This document shows positions 1 through 8,817 of a DNA stretch of 64,000 nt, piece by piece; position 1 is the first letter of the stretch, and each line of letters starts with the position of its first letter. This DNA is from Streptomyces sp. DSM 110735 (lineage in GTDB: Bacteria; Actinomycetota; Actinomycetes; Streptomycetales; Streptomycetaceae), in contig NZ_JACYHF010000023.1 of the NCBI RefSeq assembly GCF_016482685.1, positions 24,726 to 88,725 on the forward strand. Direction: 5' to 3'. Below the pieces are notes generated by a model. It ran no database searches and had not been told where the DNA came from. It was given only the letters and a program-made list of their open reading frames with translations. Made by a program: the position numbers and the translations under genes.

Positions 1-105
1 GGCCCACACGGCCAGCAGCAGCGGTACGGCCGGGGAGCGGCGCGGGCGAATGCGGCGCATCGTCTGGCGGCGGGCGGCACGTCCGCCCGCAAGCGTGGTG
101 GTCAC
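1..105 (-). CDS. 5' fragment of an unidentified exported or membrane protein
   Basis: An open frame of 35 codons runs off the left edge of the window. The GTG start at 105 follows a GGAGG ribosome binding site. The visible residues have a basic N-terminus with two Arg-rich patches, followed by a hydrophobic run (PAVPLLLAVWA), as in a signal peptide or first membrane segment. It lies downstream of, and on the same strand as, the FMN-binding protein and the ferric-reductase-like protein, so it probably belongs to the same redox operon. A flavin transferase (ApbE) is a common partner in such operons, but nothing in these 35 residues identifies one. Function unknown. Confidence 0.55.
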   Translation of the reverse strand, partial: MTTTLAGGRAARRQTMRRIRPRRSPAVPLLLAVWA

Positions 106-163
106 GGTTCCTCCGGGGGACTTGACCCTTGGCCCACACATACGCGCGGTGCGCCCGGAGTGT

Positions 164-595
164 TCAGCGCGCGGCGGAGTCGAGCGCGGACTGGAGCGAC
201 TGCCGGTAGCCGGTGCTGGTGTAGGTGGCTCCGGACACGGTGTCGATGTCCGCGTTCTGGGCCGCCAGCGCCTCGGCGCGCAGCCGGGGCAGCGCGTAGG
301 CGTTGATCTCCTGGTCGCGCGGATTGCCGGACGGCTGTTGCACCGCGGCGACGTCGGTGAGCCTGCCGTCCTTGAGCGTGACCCGCACCTGCACCGGCCC
401 CCACCGCGTCCGCGCGGTGTCCCCGGTGACGGTACGGCTGCCGCTGCCCGCGCTCGACGACCTCTGCGGCGGCACGGCCGTCGCTCCCGGGTTCGTGTGC
501 GGCTTCAGCGACAACGGCAGCACCGTCGCGGCGACGGCGGCCGCGCAGGCCAGGACGGTACGGCGCAGGGGGCGGTTCTTGCGCAAGGGGTGCAC
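164..595 (-). CDS. Exported FMN-binding domain protein
   Basis: 143 residues, starting at GTG with GGAG seven bases upstream. A basic N-terminus and hydrophobic stretch (about residues 12-30) indicate a signal sequence, followed by a Ser/Gly/Pro-rich linker and an FMN_bind domain (about 55-140). The SGATYTSTGY motif near the C-terminus matches the flavinylation site where ApbE-type transferases attach FMN to a Thr or Ser in RnfG/NqrC-like domains. It is probably an extracytoplasmic electron carrier working with the flavocytochrome encoded immediately upstream. The 15-base gap to that gene suggests one transcript. The electron donor and acceptor are not visible from sequence. Confidence 0.85.
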   Translation of the reverse strand: MHPLRKNRPLRRTVLACAAAVAATVLPLSLKPHTNPGATAVPPQRSSSAGSGSRTVTGDTARTRWGPVQVRVTLKDGRLTDVAAVQQPSGNPRDQEINAYALPRLRAEALAAQNADIDTVSGATYTSTGYRQSLQSALDSAAR

Positions 596-610
596 GGTGA
601 TTCTCCGGTC

Positions 611-1960
611 TCACAGCTCGAACGACTCGTGGTGGATGCGCCGGTCCGGGACGCCCGCCGCCCGCAGCGCCGCGTAGAGGTCCTGCGCGAAGCGGTGGGG
701 GCCGCAGAGGAAGACGTCGTGTCCCGGCAGTCCGGGGTACGCCGCGCGCAGCCACTGCGGGGTGAGGAGCGGGCGTTCGCCGTGCGGGCCGTTGAGCACG
801 TACCGCAGCGGTGCGCCGCGCCGGTGGGCTATCGCCTCCAACTCGCCGCGCAGGGCGAGGTCCTCGGGTCCGCGTGCCCGGTAGAGCAGCGCCGGTTCGC
901 CGGGCAGCGTCTCGAACAGGGCGCGCAGCGGGGTGATCCCGACCCCGGCCGCGATGAGCAGCGAGCGGTGGCTCGTGGCCCGCTCGGCGGTGAGCGCGCC
1001 GTAGGGTCCCTCCGCCCACACCCGGGTGCCCGGCCGCAGCAGGGGGGTCTTCGCGCTGTGGTCGCCCAGCGCCTTCACGGTGATCCGCAGTCGGTCGGGG
1101 AGCGGCGGCGCGGAGAGCGAGTACGGGGTGGAGGTGCCGGCCAGGCCCGCGCCGAGGAACCGCCAGCGGAAGAACTGACCCGACCTCGCGCCGAGTTGGT
1201 CCAGGCGCCGTCCGGTCACGACCACGGAGTACACCCCCGGCGCCTCCGCGCGCACGGACTCCACCCGCAGCCGGTGCCGCAGGTTGAGCCGCACCGGGAC
1301 CAGCACCCGGAACCACAGCACCAGCGCCGCCACCGAGAGGTACAGCGCGTACCACGCGGCGCCGGCCACCCGCCCGCCCAGGTCCGCGCCCAGCGCCACC
1401 TGGTGCCCGAAGGCGAGGAAGACGGCCGCGTAGCTGAGCAGATGGACGCGGTACCAGAACTCGTGGCTCGTGCGGCGGCGCACCGCCCGCGCGGAGGTGA
1501 TCCCCACCGCGCACAGCACGACCGTGCCCGCCGTCGCCTTCAGCATGTCGGGGTAGTTCAGGACCACGGTGACCGTCTCGTGCCACAGCGAGGCCCCGTC
1601 CTGCGCGGCGTACCCGGCGATGATCAGCACGACGTGCGCCACCAGCAGGCAGACCGTCCAGCGTCCGGCGAGCGCGTGCCAGCGGGCGACCCGGTCCGAG
1701 CCGATCCGCGTCTCCAGCGGCGGCACCCGCGCCATCAGACCGACCAGGACCGCGCAGGCGTACCCGCACAGCAGGCCCGTGATCCGCCCGGCGCCGGTCA
1801 GCCAGCCCGCCGCGCCGACGACCGCGTCCGTGCCGGTCCACCACAGCGCGAGCACGGCCGCCGCGCCCGCCCACAGCAGTGCCGCCACCGGTACGGCGGG
1901 CGTGCGGCGGGCCGGGGGTGACACGGGCGGCGCCGCGCGCCCCTCGTCCACGGTGATCAT
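611..1960 (-). CDS. Ferric-reductase-like transmembrane flavocytochrome / NAD(P)H oxidoreductase
   Basis: 449 residues from the ATG at 1960, which follows an AGGGA site; an in-frame start at 2026 would add 22 residues without a good ribosome site. The N-terminal half (about 20-230) has six hydrophobic helices with His residues in the third and fourth (WHALAGRW, LLVAHVVL, HLLSYAAVFLAFGHQV), as in haem-binding ferric reductase domains. The C-terminal half is a ferredoxin-NADP reductase-like module with an FAD-binding YSLSAPP, a nucleotide-binding GVGITPLRAL and a CGP motif. It likely passes electrons from NAD(P)H across the membrane to the FMN-binding protein downstream. It is divergent from the response regulator gene at 2108, which may control it. 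Confidence 0.85.
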   Translation of the reverse strand: MITVDEGRAAPPVSPPARRTPAVPVAALLWAGAAAVLALWWTGTDAVVGAAGWLTGAGRITGLLCGYACAVLVGLMARVPPLETRIGSDRVARWHALAGRWTVCLLVAHVVLIIAGYAAQDGASLWHETVTVVLNYPDMLKATAGTVVLCAVGITSARAVRRRTSHEFWYRVHLLSYAAVFLAFGHQVALGADLGGRVAGAAWYALYLSVAALVLWFRVLVPVRLNLRHRLRVESVRAEAPGVYSVVVTGRRLDQLGARSGQFFRWRFLGAGLAGTSTPYSLSAPPLPDRLRITVKALGDHSAKTPLLRPGTRVWAEGPYGALTAERATSHRSLLIAAGVGITPLRALFETLPGEPALLYRARGPEDLALRGELEAIAHRRGAPLRYVLNGPHGERPLLTPQWLRAAYPGLPGHDVFLCGPHRFAQDLYAALRAAGVPDRRIHHESFEL

Positions 1961-2007
1961 CGGCGATGTCCCTTCGTCCGTCCGGGACCGCCACTGTGCG
2001 GGGCGAA

Positions 2008-2059
2008 GCTCTGAGGGACCTCTCAACGGTCCCCGGGATCTTCAGAGGAAACTCAGAGC
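2008..2059. promoter_or_regulatory. Candidate operator for the divergent redox operon and two-component genes
   Basis: Between the divergent starts at 1960 and 2108 lie the inverted octamers GCTCTGAG (2008-2015) and CTCAGAGC (2052-2059). There are also two direct TCAGAG copies 11 bases apart (2042-2047 and 2053-2058). Direct repeats with about one helical turn of spacing are typical of OmpR-family binding sites, so this could be the site of the adjacent response regulator. The pattern is seen directly; the assignment is inference. Confidence 0.4.
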
Positions 2060-2107
2060 CGGCGGGTCACGCCCCACTCCCGCGCGTCGGGGATGCTGGA
2101 GAGCGCG

Positions 2108-2844
<737 letters not shown>

Positions 2845-2848
<4 letters not shown>

Positions 2849-4347
2849 GGGCACCGCGGCTACGGGAGCGGTGGCCGGGTCTGCCGCCGTGGCGCCCGCG
2901 CCTGCCCCGCACCCTGCGCGCCCGCCTCACCGCCGGACTGGTCGTCCTGCTCGCCGTGAGCTGTGCGGCCGTGGGCCTGGCCGCGGTCGTGGAGCTGAAC
3001 GGCTTCCTCACCCGGCGCCTGGACCAGCAGCTCACGGACGCGGGCGACCGCTTCCCGGAGAGCCTGGAACACCACGGCGTCCTGCCCGACGACCACGACG
3101 GCGACGAGTACGGCGACACCCGGCGGCAGGCGGCGGGCACCTTCGGCGCCCGGCTGGTCGGCGGCAAGGTCACCCATCGCGGCCTCGTACGGGCCGGTGA
3201 CCCGGCCGCCGACCTGAGTGTCGCCCTGACCCCGGCGGACGAGCGGGCGCTGGCCGCGCTGCCGCCCGACGGCAGCCCGCGTACGGTCCGGCTGTCCGCC
3301 CTGCACGACTACCGGCTGGCGGCGAACCGGGGCCGTGACGGCGACGTCCTGGTCGTCGGGCTTCCCCTGGAGCCGGTGGAGGCGGCCGTCCACCGCCTTG
3401 AGCTGGTCTCCGGGGTCGTCTTCGGGGCGGCACTCGTGGTCACCGGCGTGGCCGGGGCACTCTGGGTCCGCTGGTCGCTGCGGCCGCTCAACCGGGTCGC
3501 CGCGACCGCCGTCCGGGTGAGCGGGCTGCCGCTGGCCAGCGGCGAGGTCGCCCTCCCGCCCAGGGTGCCGGTCGCCGAGACAGGCAGCGAGGTGGGCCGG
3601 GTCGCCACCGCCGTCAACCGGATGCTCGGTCACGTCGAGGACGCGCTGACCAAGCGGCAGGCGAGCGAGGAGCGGCTGCGCGGCTTCGCCGCCGACGCCA
3701 GCCACGAACTGCGCACCCCGGTCGCCTCCGTGCGCGGGCACGCGGAACTCGCCTTGCTGCACCCCGGCCCGGTCCCGGCCGAGGTCACCCGCGCGCTGGA
3801 GCGCATCACCGCCGAGTCCGCCCGGATGGGCGCGATGGTGGACGACCTGCTGCTGCTCGCCCGCCTCGACGCGGGGCGCCCGCTGGAGCGCCGTCCGGTC
3901 GACCTCACCCGGCTGGTCCTGGACGCGGTCACCGACGCCCGCGCCGTGGGCCCGGAGCACCGGTGGACCCTCGACCTCGCCGAGGAACCGGTCACCGTCA
4001 CCGGCGACGACCACCGTCTGCACCAGGTCCTGGCCAACCTCCTGGCCAACGCCCGTCTGCACACCCCGCCCGGCACCGAGATCACGGTCGCCCTGGCCGC
4101 CGAGGACGGCGCGGCCCGCCTCTGCGTGCACGACGACGGCCCCGGCATCCCGGAAGAGGTCCGCGCCCATGTCTTCGAGCGGTTCACCCGCGCGGAACAC
4201 CGGCGCCTCGCGGACTCCCCGGGAGGAGGGGCCGGGCTCGGCCTGTCGATCGTGTCGGCGGTGGTGCAGGCACACGGCGGGAGCGTGGAGGTGGAGAGCG
4301 TTCCGGGAAGCACGACGTTCACGGTGCGGCTGCCCCGGGAGGGCTAG
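2845..4347 (+). CDS. Two-component sensor histidine kinase
   Basis: 500 residues from the GTG at 2845, which overlaps the regulator stop. There is a membrane helix at about 33-52, an extracytoplasmic sensor region of about 130 residues with an acidic DDHDGDEYGD patch, and a second helix at about 180-210. A HAMP linker follows, then the dimerisation H-box ASHELRTPVAS with His287 as likely phosphorylation site, and an ATPase domain (N box LHQVLANLLANA, G1 VHDDGPGIP, G2 GAGLGLSIVSAV). It should phosphorylate the adjacent regulator. The signal is unknown; the neighbouring redox genes hint at a redox or metal cue. The stop overlaps that of the convergent gene through a CTAG. Confidence 0.93.
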
Positions 4348-4943
4348 CCCCCGGTCCCGGTCCCGGTCGGCGGCAGCGGCAGGGGCAGCCCCGGCAGGCC
4401 GTCGATGCTCGTGGCGATGTGGTCCTTCCCGGCGAAGTACGCGCTCAGCGAGGCGTCGTCCTCGCGGGCGAAGCGCTTGGCGTGGAGTTCGCGGTCCGCT
4501 TCGTAGGCCATGTACGGGACGGCGTAGCCGCAGGAGTCACGGATCAGCTCGGCGTGGACCACGATGACGGCGCGCAGGCCGTGCTGGGTGGGGTCGATGT
4601 CCGGGAACGAGGTCAGGAGCCCGGGGAAGCGGGGGTCGTCGCGGAGGACTGCCTCGCCCCGGCCGTGGACGCGCACGATGTTGGGCGGGCCCTGGAAGGC
4701 GCACCACATCAGGGTGATCCGGCCGTTCTCGCGCAGGTGGGCGACGGTCTCCGCGTTCGAGCCCGCGAAGTCGAGATAGGCGACCGTGAGGTCGTCCAGG
4801 ACGACGAAGGAGCCCCGCAGACCCTTGGGGGAGAGGTTGACCGTGCCGTCGCCGGCCAGGGGCGCGGTCGCGGTGAAGAAGAGGGGCTGGTCCTCGATGA
4901 ATCTCCGCAGCCTGCCCTCGATGCGCTCATATGTCTTTCCCAT
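4344..4943 (-). CDS. Pyridoxamine 5'-phosphate oxidase-family protein
   Basis: 199 residues with the split beta-barrel signature of flavin-dependent PNPOx-like proteins: LFFTATAPLAGDGTVNLSPKG near residue 25, then VLDDLTVAYLDFAGSN and RITLMWCAFQGPPNIVRVHGRGE. These fragments usually form the FMN or F420 pocket. The family is too broad to say whether this is a true pyridoxamine oxidase, and the ArgG-side context gives no help. The start lacks a strong Shine-Dalgarno site, but a TAGGCA sequence lies five bases upstream, so it may be leaderless. It converges on the sensor kinase and diverges from argG. Confidence 0.8.
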   Translation of the reverse strand: MGKTYERIEGRLRRFIEDQPLFFTATAPLAGDGTVNLSPKGLRGSFVVLDDLTVAYLDFAGSNAETVAHLRENGRITLMWCAFQGPPNIVRVHGRGEAVLRDDPRFPGLLTSFPDIDPTQHGLRAVIVVHAELIRDSCGYAVPYMAYEADRELHAKRFAREDDASLSAYFAGKDHIATSIDGLPGLPLPLPPTGTGTGG

Positions 4944-4969
4944 GCCCGGTGCCTACCCGCGCGCTGCGA

Positions 4970-4998
4970 TTGACGAATCATGCGGAGTTCTGCATACT
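4970..4998 (+). promoter_or_regulatory. argG promoter
   Basis: TTGACG (4970-4975) and CATACT (4993-4998) are separated by 17 bases and lie 35 bases upstream of the argG start. This is a good match to a vegetative actinobacterial promoter. Confidence 0.6.
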
Positions 4999-5008
4999 CA
5001 TGCATAAC
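4990..5008 (+). promoter_or_regulatory. Candidate ArgR operator (ARG box)
   Basis: CTGCATACTCATGCATAAC contains two TGCATA half-sites in an AT-rich island that overlaps the argG -10 element. ARG boxes of this type are known upstream of Streptomyces arginine genes. Arginine-dependent repression by ArgR is therefore likely but not proven here. Confidence 0.5.
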
Positions 5009-5033
5009 AGCGAATGCACGTGAGGAGAAACCC

Positions 5034-6227
5034 GTGACCGAGCGCGTCGTACTCGCCTACTCAGGCGGACTGGACACCTCCGTCGCCATCGGCTGGATCG
5101 CCGAGGAGACGGGCGCCGAGGTCATCGCCGTAGCGGTGGACGTCGGCCAGGGCGGCGAGGACCTGGACGTCATCCGCAAGCGCGCCCTCGCGTGCGGTGC
5201 GGTGGAGGCCGAAGTGGCCGACGCCAAGGACGAGTTCGCCGAGGAGTACTGCCTCCCGGCGATCAAGGCGAACGCCCTCTACATGGACCGGTACCCGCTG
5301 GTCTCGGCCCTCTCGCGGCCGACCATCGTCAAGCACCTCGTGGCCGCCGCGCAGAAGCACGGCGCCACCACGGTCGCCCACGGCTGCACCGGCAAGGGCA
5401 ACGACCAGGTCCGTTTCGAGGCGGGCATCGTCGCCCTCGCCCCCGACCTGAAGTGCATCGCCCCGGTCCGCGACTACGCGATGACCCGGGACAAGGCGAT
5501 CGCCTTCTGCGAGGCGAAGAACCTCCCGATCGCGACCACCAAGAAGTCCCCGTACTCCATCGACCAGAACGTCTTCGGGCGCGCGGTCGAGACGGGCTTC
5601 CTGGAGGACATCTGGAACGCGCCGATCGAGGACATCTACGAGTACACCTCGAACCCGGCCGAGGCCCGCGAGGCCGACGAGGTCGTCATCACCTTCGAGC
5701 GCGGTGTCCCGGTCGCCGTCGACGGCCGCCCGGTCACCGTCCTCCAGGCCATCCAGCAGCTCAACGAGCGCGCGGGCGCCCAGGGCATCGGCCGGATCGA
5801 CATGGTCGAGGACCGTCTCGTCGGCATCAAGTCCCGTGAGGTGTACGAGGCTCCGGGCGCCATCGCCCTGATCACCGCCCACCAGGAGCTGGAGAACGTC
5901 ACCGTCGAGCGCGAACTCGCCCGCTACAAGCGGCAGGTGGAGCAGCGCTGGGGCGAACTGGTCTACGACGGCCAGTGGTTCTCCCCGCTCAAGCGCGCCC
6001 TCGACGGCTTCATCGCCGAGGCCAACGAGCACGTCTCCGGCGACATCCGGATGACCCTGCACGGCGGGCGCGCCGTCGTCACCGGGCGCCGGTCCCAGTC
6101 GTCGCTGTACGACTTCAACCTCGCCACCTACGACACCGGCGACAGCTTCGACCAGGCCGCGGCCAAGGGCTTCATCGACATCTACAGCCTGTCGTCGAAG
6201 ATCGCGGCCAAGCGGGACCTGGCGTAA
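5034..6227 (+). CDS. argG: Argininosuccinate synthase
   Basis: 397 residues. It joins citrulline and aspartate using ATP to give argininosuccinate, the penultimate step of arginine synthesis. The PP-loop AYSGGLDTS lies near residue 10. Further family landmarks are HGCTGKGNDQVRFE, YSIDQNVFGRAVETG and the C-terminal LHGGRAVVTGRRSQSSLYDFNLATYDTGD. The GTG at 5034 is preferred to the ORF opening at 4980 because a GAGGAG site precedes it by seven bases and residue 1 then aligns with the family N-terminus. argH follows on the same strand 108 bases away, so the two act consecutively. An ArgR-like site overlaps the promoter. Confidence 0.97.
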   Translation: MTERVVLAYSGGLDTSVAIGWIAEETGAEVIAVAVDVGQGGEDLDVIRKRALACGAVEAEVADAKDEFAEEYCLPAIKANALYMDRYPLVSALSRPTIVKHLVAAAQKHGATTVAHGCTGKGNDQVRFEAGIVALAPDLKCIAPVRDYAMTRDKAIAFCEAKNLPIATTKKSPYSIDQNVFGRAVETGFLEDIWNAPIEDIYEYTSNPAEAREADEVVITFERGVPVAVDGRPVTVLQAIQQLNERAGAQGIGRIDMVEDRLVGIKSREVYEAPGAIALITAHQELENVTVERELARYKRQVEQRWGELVYDGQWFSPLKRALDGFIAEANEHVSGDIRMTLHGGRAVVTGRRSQSSLYDFNLATYDTGDSFDQAAAKGFIDIYSLSSKIAAKRDLA

Positions 6228-6273
6228 CGGGACCTCGCGTAAGCAGCGTCGTCAACAGTCAGCAGAGGGACAG

Positions 6274-6305
6274 CCGCCTCCTCACCTGCAAGGGTGGGGA
6301 GGCGG
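6274..6305 (+). terminator. Strong hairpin between argG and argH
   Basis: Two 13-base arms (6274-6286 and 6293-6305) pair with one G-T wobble around a six-base TGCAAG loop. No T-run follows. It could be an intercistronic terminator, a processing site or an attenuator-like element that lowers argH relative to argG. Confidence 0.6.
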
Positions 6306-6335
6306 TGGCACATCACGAGCTTGAGGAGCAACGCA

Positions 6336-7769
6336 GTGAGCAGCAACAGCGGTGACGTACGGCTCTGGGGCGGACGTTTCGCCGACGGTCCCGCCGAGGC
6401 CCTGGCGAAGCTGTCCGCGTCCGTCCACTTCGACTGGCGGCTCGCGCCCTACGACATCGCGGGCTCCCGCGCCCACGCGCGCGTGCTGCACACCGCGGGG
6501 CTGCTCACCGAGGACGAGCTGACCCGGATGCTCGCCGGGCTCGACCAGCTCGAAGCCGATGTGGCGTCCGGCGAGTTCACCGGCACCATCGCCGACGAGG
6601 ACGTGCACACCGCGCTGGAGCGCGGTCTCCTGGAGCGCCTCGGTCCCGACCTCGGCGGCAAGCTCCGCGCGGGACGCTCGCGCAACGACCAGGTCGCGAC
6701 CCTCTTCCGGATGTACCTGCGCGACCACGCGCGGATCATCGGCGGTCTGATCGCGGACCTCCAGGACGCCCTGATCGGTCTGGCCGAGGCTCACCCGGAC
6801 GTCGCCATGCCCGGCCGCACCCACCTCCAGCACGCCCAGCCGGTGCTCTTCGCCCACCACGTGCTCGCCCATGTGCAGTCCCTGTCCCGGGACGCCGAGC
6901 GGCTGCGCCAGTGGGACACGCGCACCGCCGTCTCGCCGTACGGCTCCGGCGCGCTCGCCGGGTCCTCCCTGGGGCTCGACCCGGAGGCGGTCGCCCTTGA
7001 CCTCGGCTTCGAGCACGGCAGCGTCGGCAACTCCATCGACGGCACCGCCTCGCGGGACTTCGTCGCGGAGTTCGCCTTCATCACCGCGATGATCGGCGTG
7101 AACCTCTCCCGGATCGCCGAGGAGATCATCATCTGGAACACGAAGGAGTTCTCCTTCGTCACCCTGCACGACGCCTTCTCCACCGGCTCCTCGATCATGC
7201 CGCAGAAGAAGAACCCCGACATCGCGGAGCTGGCGCGCGGCAAGTCCGGCCGCCTGATCGGCAACCTGACCGGTCTCCTCGCCACCCTCAAGGCCCTCCC
7301 CCTCGCCTACAACCGCGACCTCCAGGAGGACAAGGAGCCGGTCTTCGACTCCTGCGACCAGCTCGAAGTCCTCCTTCCCGCCTTCACCGGCATGATCGCC
7401 ACCCTCACCGTCCACCGCGAACGCCTGGAAGAACTCGCCCCCGCCGGCTTCTCCCTCGCCACCGACATCGCGGAGTGGCTGGTCAAGCAGGGCGTCCCCT
7501 TCCGCGTCGCCCACGAGGTGGCGGGCGAGTGCGTCAAGACCGCCGAAGCCGAGGGCAAGGAACTCGACGACCTCACGGACGACCAGTTCGCCAAGATCTC
7601 CCCTCACCTCACCCCCGAGGTCCGCACCGTCCTCAACGTCCCGGGCGCCCTCGCGTCCCGCAACGGCCGGGGCGGCACGGCACCGAGCGCGGTGGCGGTG
7701 CAGCTCGCGGAACTGAAGGCGGACCTGGCGGCGCAGCAGGCGTGGGCCGAGGCGGGCGCCCGGCGGTGA
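6336..7769 (+). CDS. argH: Argininosuccinate lyase
   Basis: 477 residues. It splits argininosuccinate into arginine and fumarate, the last step of the pathway. The N-terminus LWGGRFADGP is typical. The fumarase/aspartase superfamily signature GSSIMPQKKNPDIAELARG is near residue 285, and DEDVHTALE and GRSRNDQVATLFRMYLR are also present. The GTG at 6336 has a GAGGAG site seven bases upstream. An upstream in-frame start at 6294 would put translation through the argG-argH hairpin and lacks a ribosome site. The length is normal for the family. Confidence 0.97.
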   Translation: MSSNSGDVRLWGGRFADGPAEALAKLSASVHFDWRLAPYDIAGSRAHARVLHTAGLLTEDELTRMLAGLDQLEADVASGEFTGTIADEDVHTALERGLLERLGPDLGGKLRAGRSRNDQVATLFRMYLRDHARIIGGLIADLQDALIGLAEAHPDVAMPGRTHLQHAQPVLFAHHVLAHVQSLSRDAERLRQWDTRTAVSPYGSGALAGSSLGLDPEAVALDLGFEHGSVGNSIDGTASRDFVAEFAFITAMIGVNLSRIAEEIIIWNTKEFSFVTLHDAFSTGSSIMPQKKNPDIAELARGKSGRLIGNLTGLLATLKALPLAYNRDLQEDKEPVFDSCDQLEVLLPAFTGMIATLTVHRERLEELAPAGFSLATDIAEWLVKQGVPFRVAHEVAGECVKTAEAEGKELDDLTDDQFAKISPHLTPEVRTVLNVPGALASRNGRGGTAPSAVAVQLAELKADLAAQQAWAEAGARR

Positions 7770-7846
7770 CGGTGGTCCCGCGGTAGGCGTGTGAACCCCT
7801 GCCTCCCCGGGCAGACAGCGGGGCAGGGGAGCGCAGGGGGGCCACC

Positions 7847-8704
7847 ATGCAGGACGGCGCGGCCGGGATCACCCGGCTGTTGAGCAGGTTCCGCGTGGTG
7901 CTGGCGCTCTGCGTGCTCCTCGTCGGACTGATCCTGGCCACGCTCTCCAACGGCAGGGACGGCTTCTGGTGGGCCGTGCTCAACGAGCTGGCCCTCTTCG
8001 CCGCGGCCGCCGTCGCCGTGCCCTTCTACTACGACCTCTTCCTGCGGGACGCCGAGCGCCACCGGTTTCTCGCGGAGATGACCGAGGTCATCGACGCCCG
8101 GCTGGCCGCGTCCGTCGGCGGCGCACACGGACTGACCGTCCACGCCCAGGGCCGGCCCTCACCGGTGGAGAAGGCCCACTTCATCGCGGGGGCGCAGCGG
8201 GAGATCATCGAGGTCGGCGTCACGCTGCGCAGTCTGGCGGGTCTGTACGTCTCGCGTCCCGCACCCGATTTCACCGCCCCGGTGCGGCGGCTGCTGGCCC
8301 AGGGCGTGCACATCACCTACATCGTGGCGGACCCCGCGTCACCGCTGTTCACCGCGTACGCGGAGAGTGTCGGGGACCCCGCCATGCCGGACCGGGCGGC
8401 CGAAGCTGCCCGTCAACTGCTGCGGGTGGCACAGGGTTTCGCGGCCGAGGGGCATCCCGGGCGCATGGCGGTCCACCTCACCCGGCAGCTCCCCACCAGC
8501 TATGTCTCCCTCGTCGACCCCGACTCCGATACGGGCTACTGCCGCACCGCCCACTATCTGCCGGGCGTCCGGCGAGCCGACATGCCCGTCCTGGACATCA
8601 CCCGCGCGGCTCAGCCCGAACTGTTCGAGCGCTACGTGACGTACGCGCGGCGCGCCCTGGCCGAGAGCGTGACGCTGGACTCGGTGCAGCCGGACGTGGT
8701 CTGA
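7847..8704 (+). CDS. Unidentified membrane-anchored protein
   Basis: 285 residues that I cannot place in a family with confidence. Two membrane helices lie at about 17-35 and 44-62, followed by a cytoplasmic-looking domain of about 220 residues. Landmarks include AHFIAGAQREIIEVGVTLRSLAGLYVS, HITYIVADPASPLF and YVSLVDPDSDTGYCRT, which loosely resemble the alternating strand and helix pattern of phospholipase D-like or nucleotide-binding folds. The second HxK motif needed for PLD catalysis is not visible. The ATG at 7847 follows a G-rich site. It stands alone between argH and an aldo/keto reductase. Confidence 0.7.
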   Translation: MQDGAAGITRLLSRFRVVLALCVLLVGLILATLSNGRDGFWWAVLNELALFAAAAVAVPFYYDLFLRDAERHRFLAEMTEVIDARLAASVGGAHGLTVHAQGRPSPVEKAHFIAGAQREIIEVGVTLRSLAGLYVSRPAPDFTAPVRRLLAQGVHITYIVADPASPLFTAYAESVGDPAMPDRAAEAARQLLRVAQGFAAEGHPGRMAVHLTRQLPTSYVSLVDPDSDTGYCRTAHYLPGVRRADMPVLDITRAAQPELFERYVTYARRALAESVTLDSVQPDVV

Positions 8705-8817
8705 CCGCCGGTCACCACGACTCCGGCTCGCGGAGTGTTCGCGGACCGGGATGCGTCCGCGTCGGCCGGGTTACGTTGGTGGCCGAGCCGAACCGGACCG
8801 ACCGAACGGAGCCCGAG

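Noticed and set aside
50..1921. 623-codon plus-strand frame over the redox operon
   Set aside because: It is Arg/Gly-rich shadow sequence; the minus strand encodes FMN-binding and flavocytochrome domains.
7796..7829. Hairpin CCCCTGCC/GGCAGGGG after argH
   Set aside because: Only eight pairs with an 18-base loop, and it overlaps the leader of the next gene; too weak to call as a terminator.
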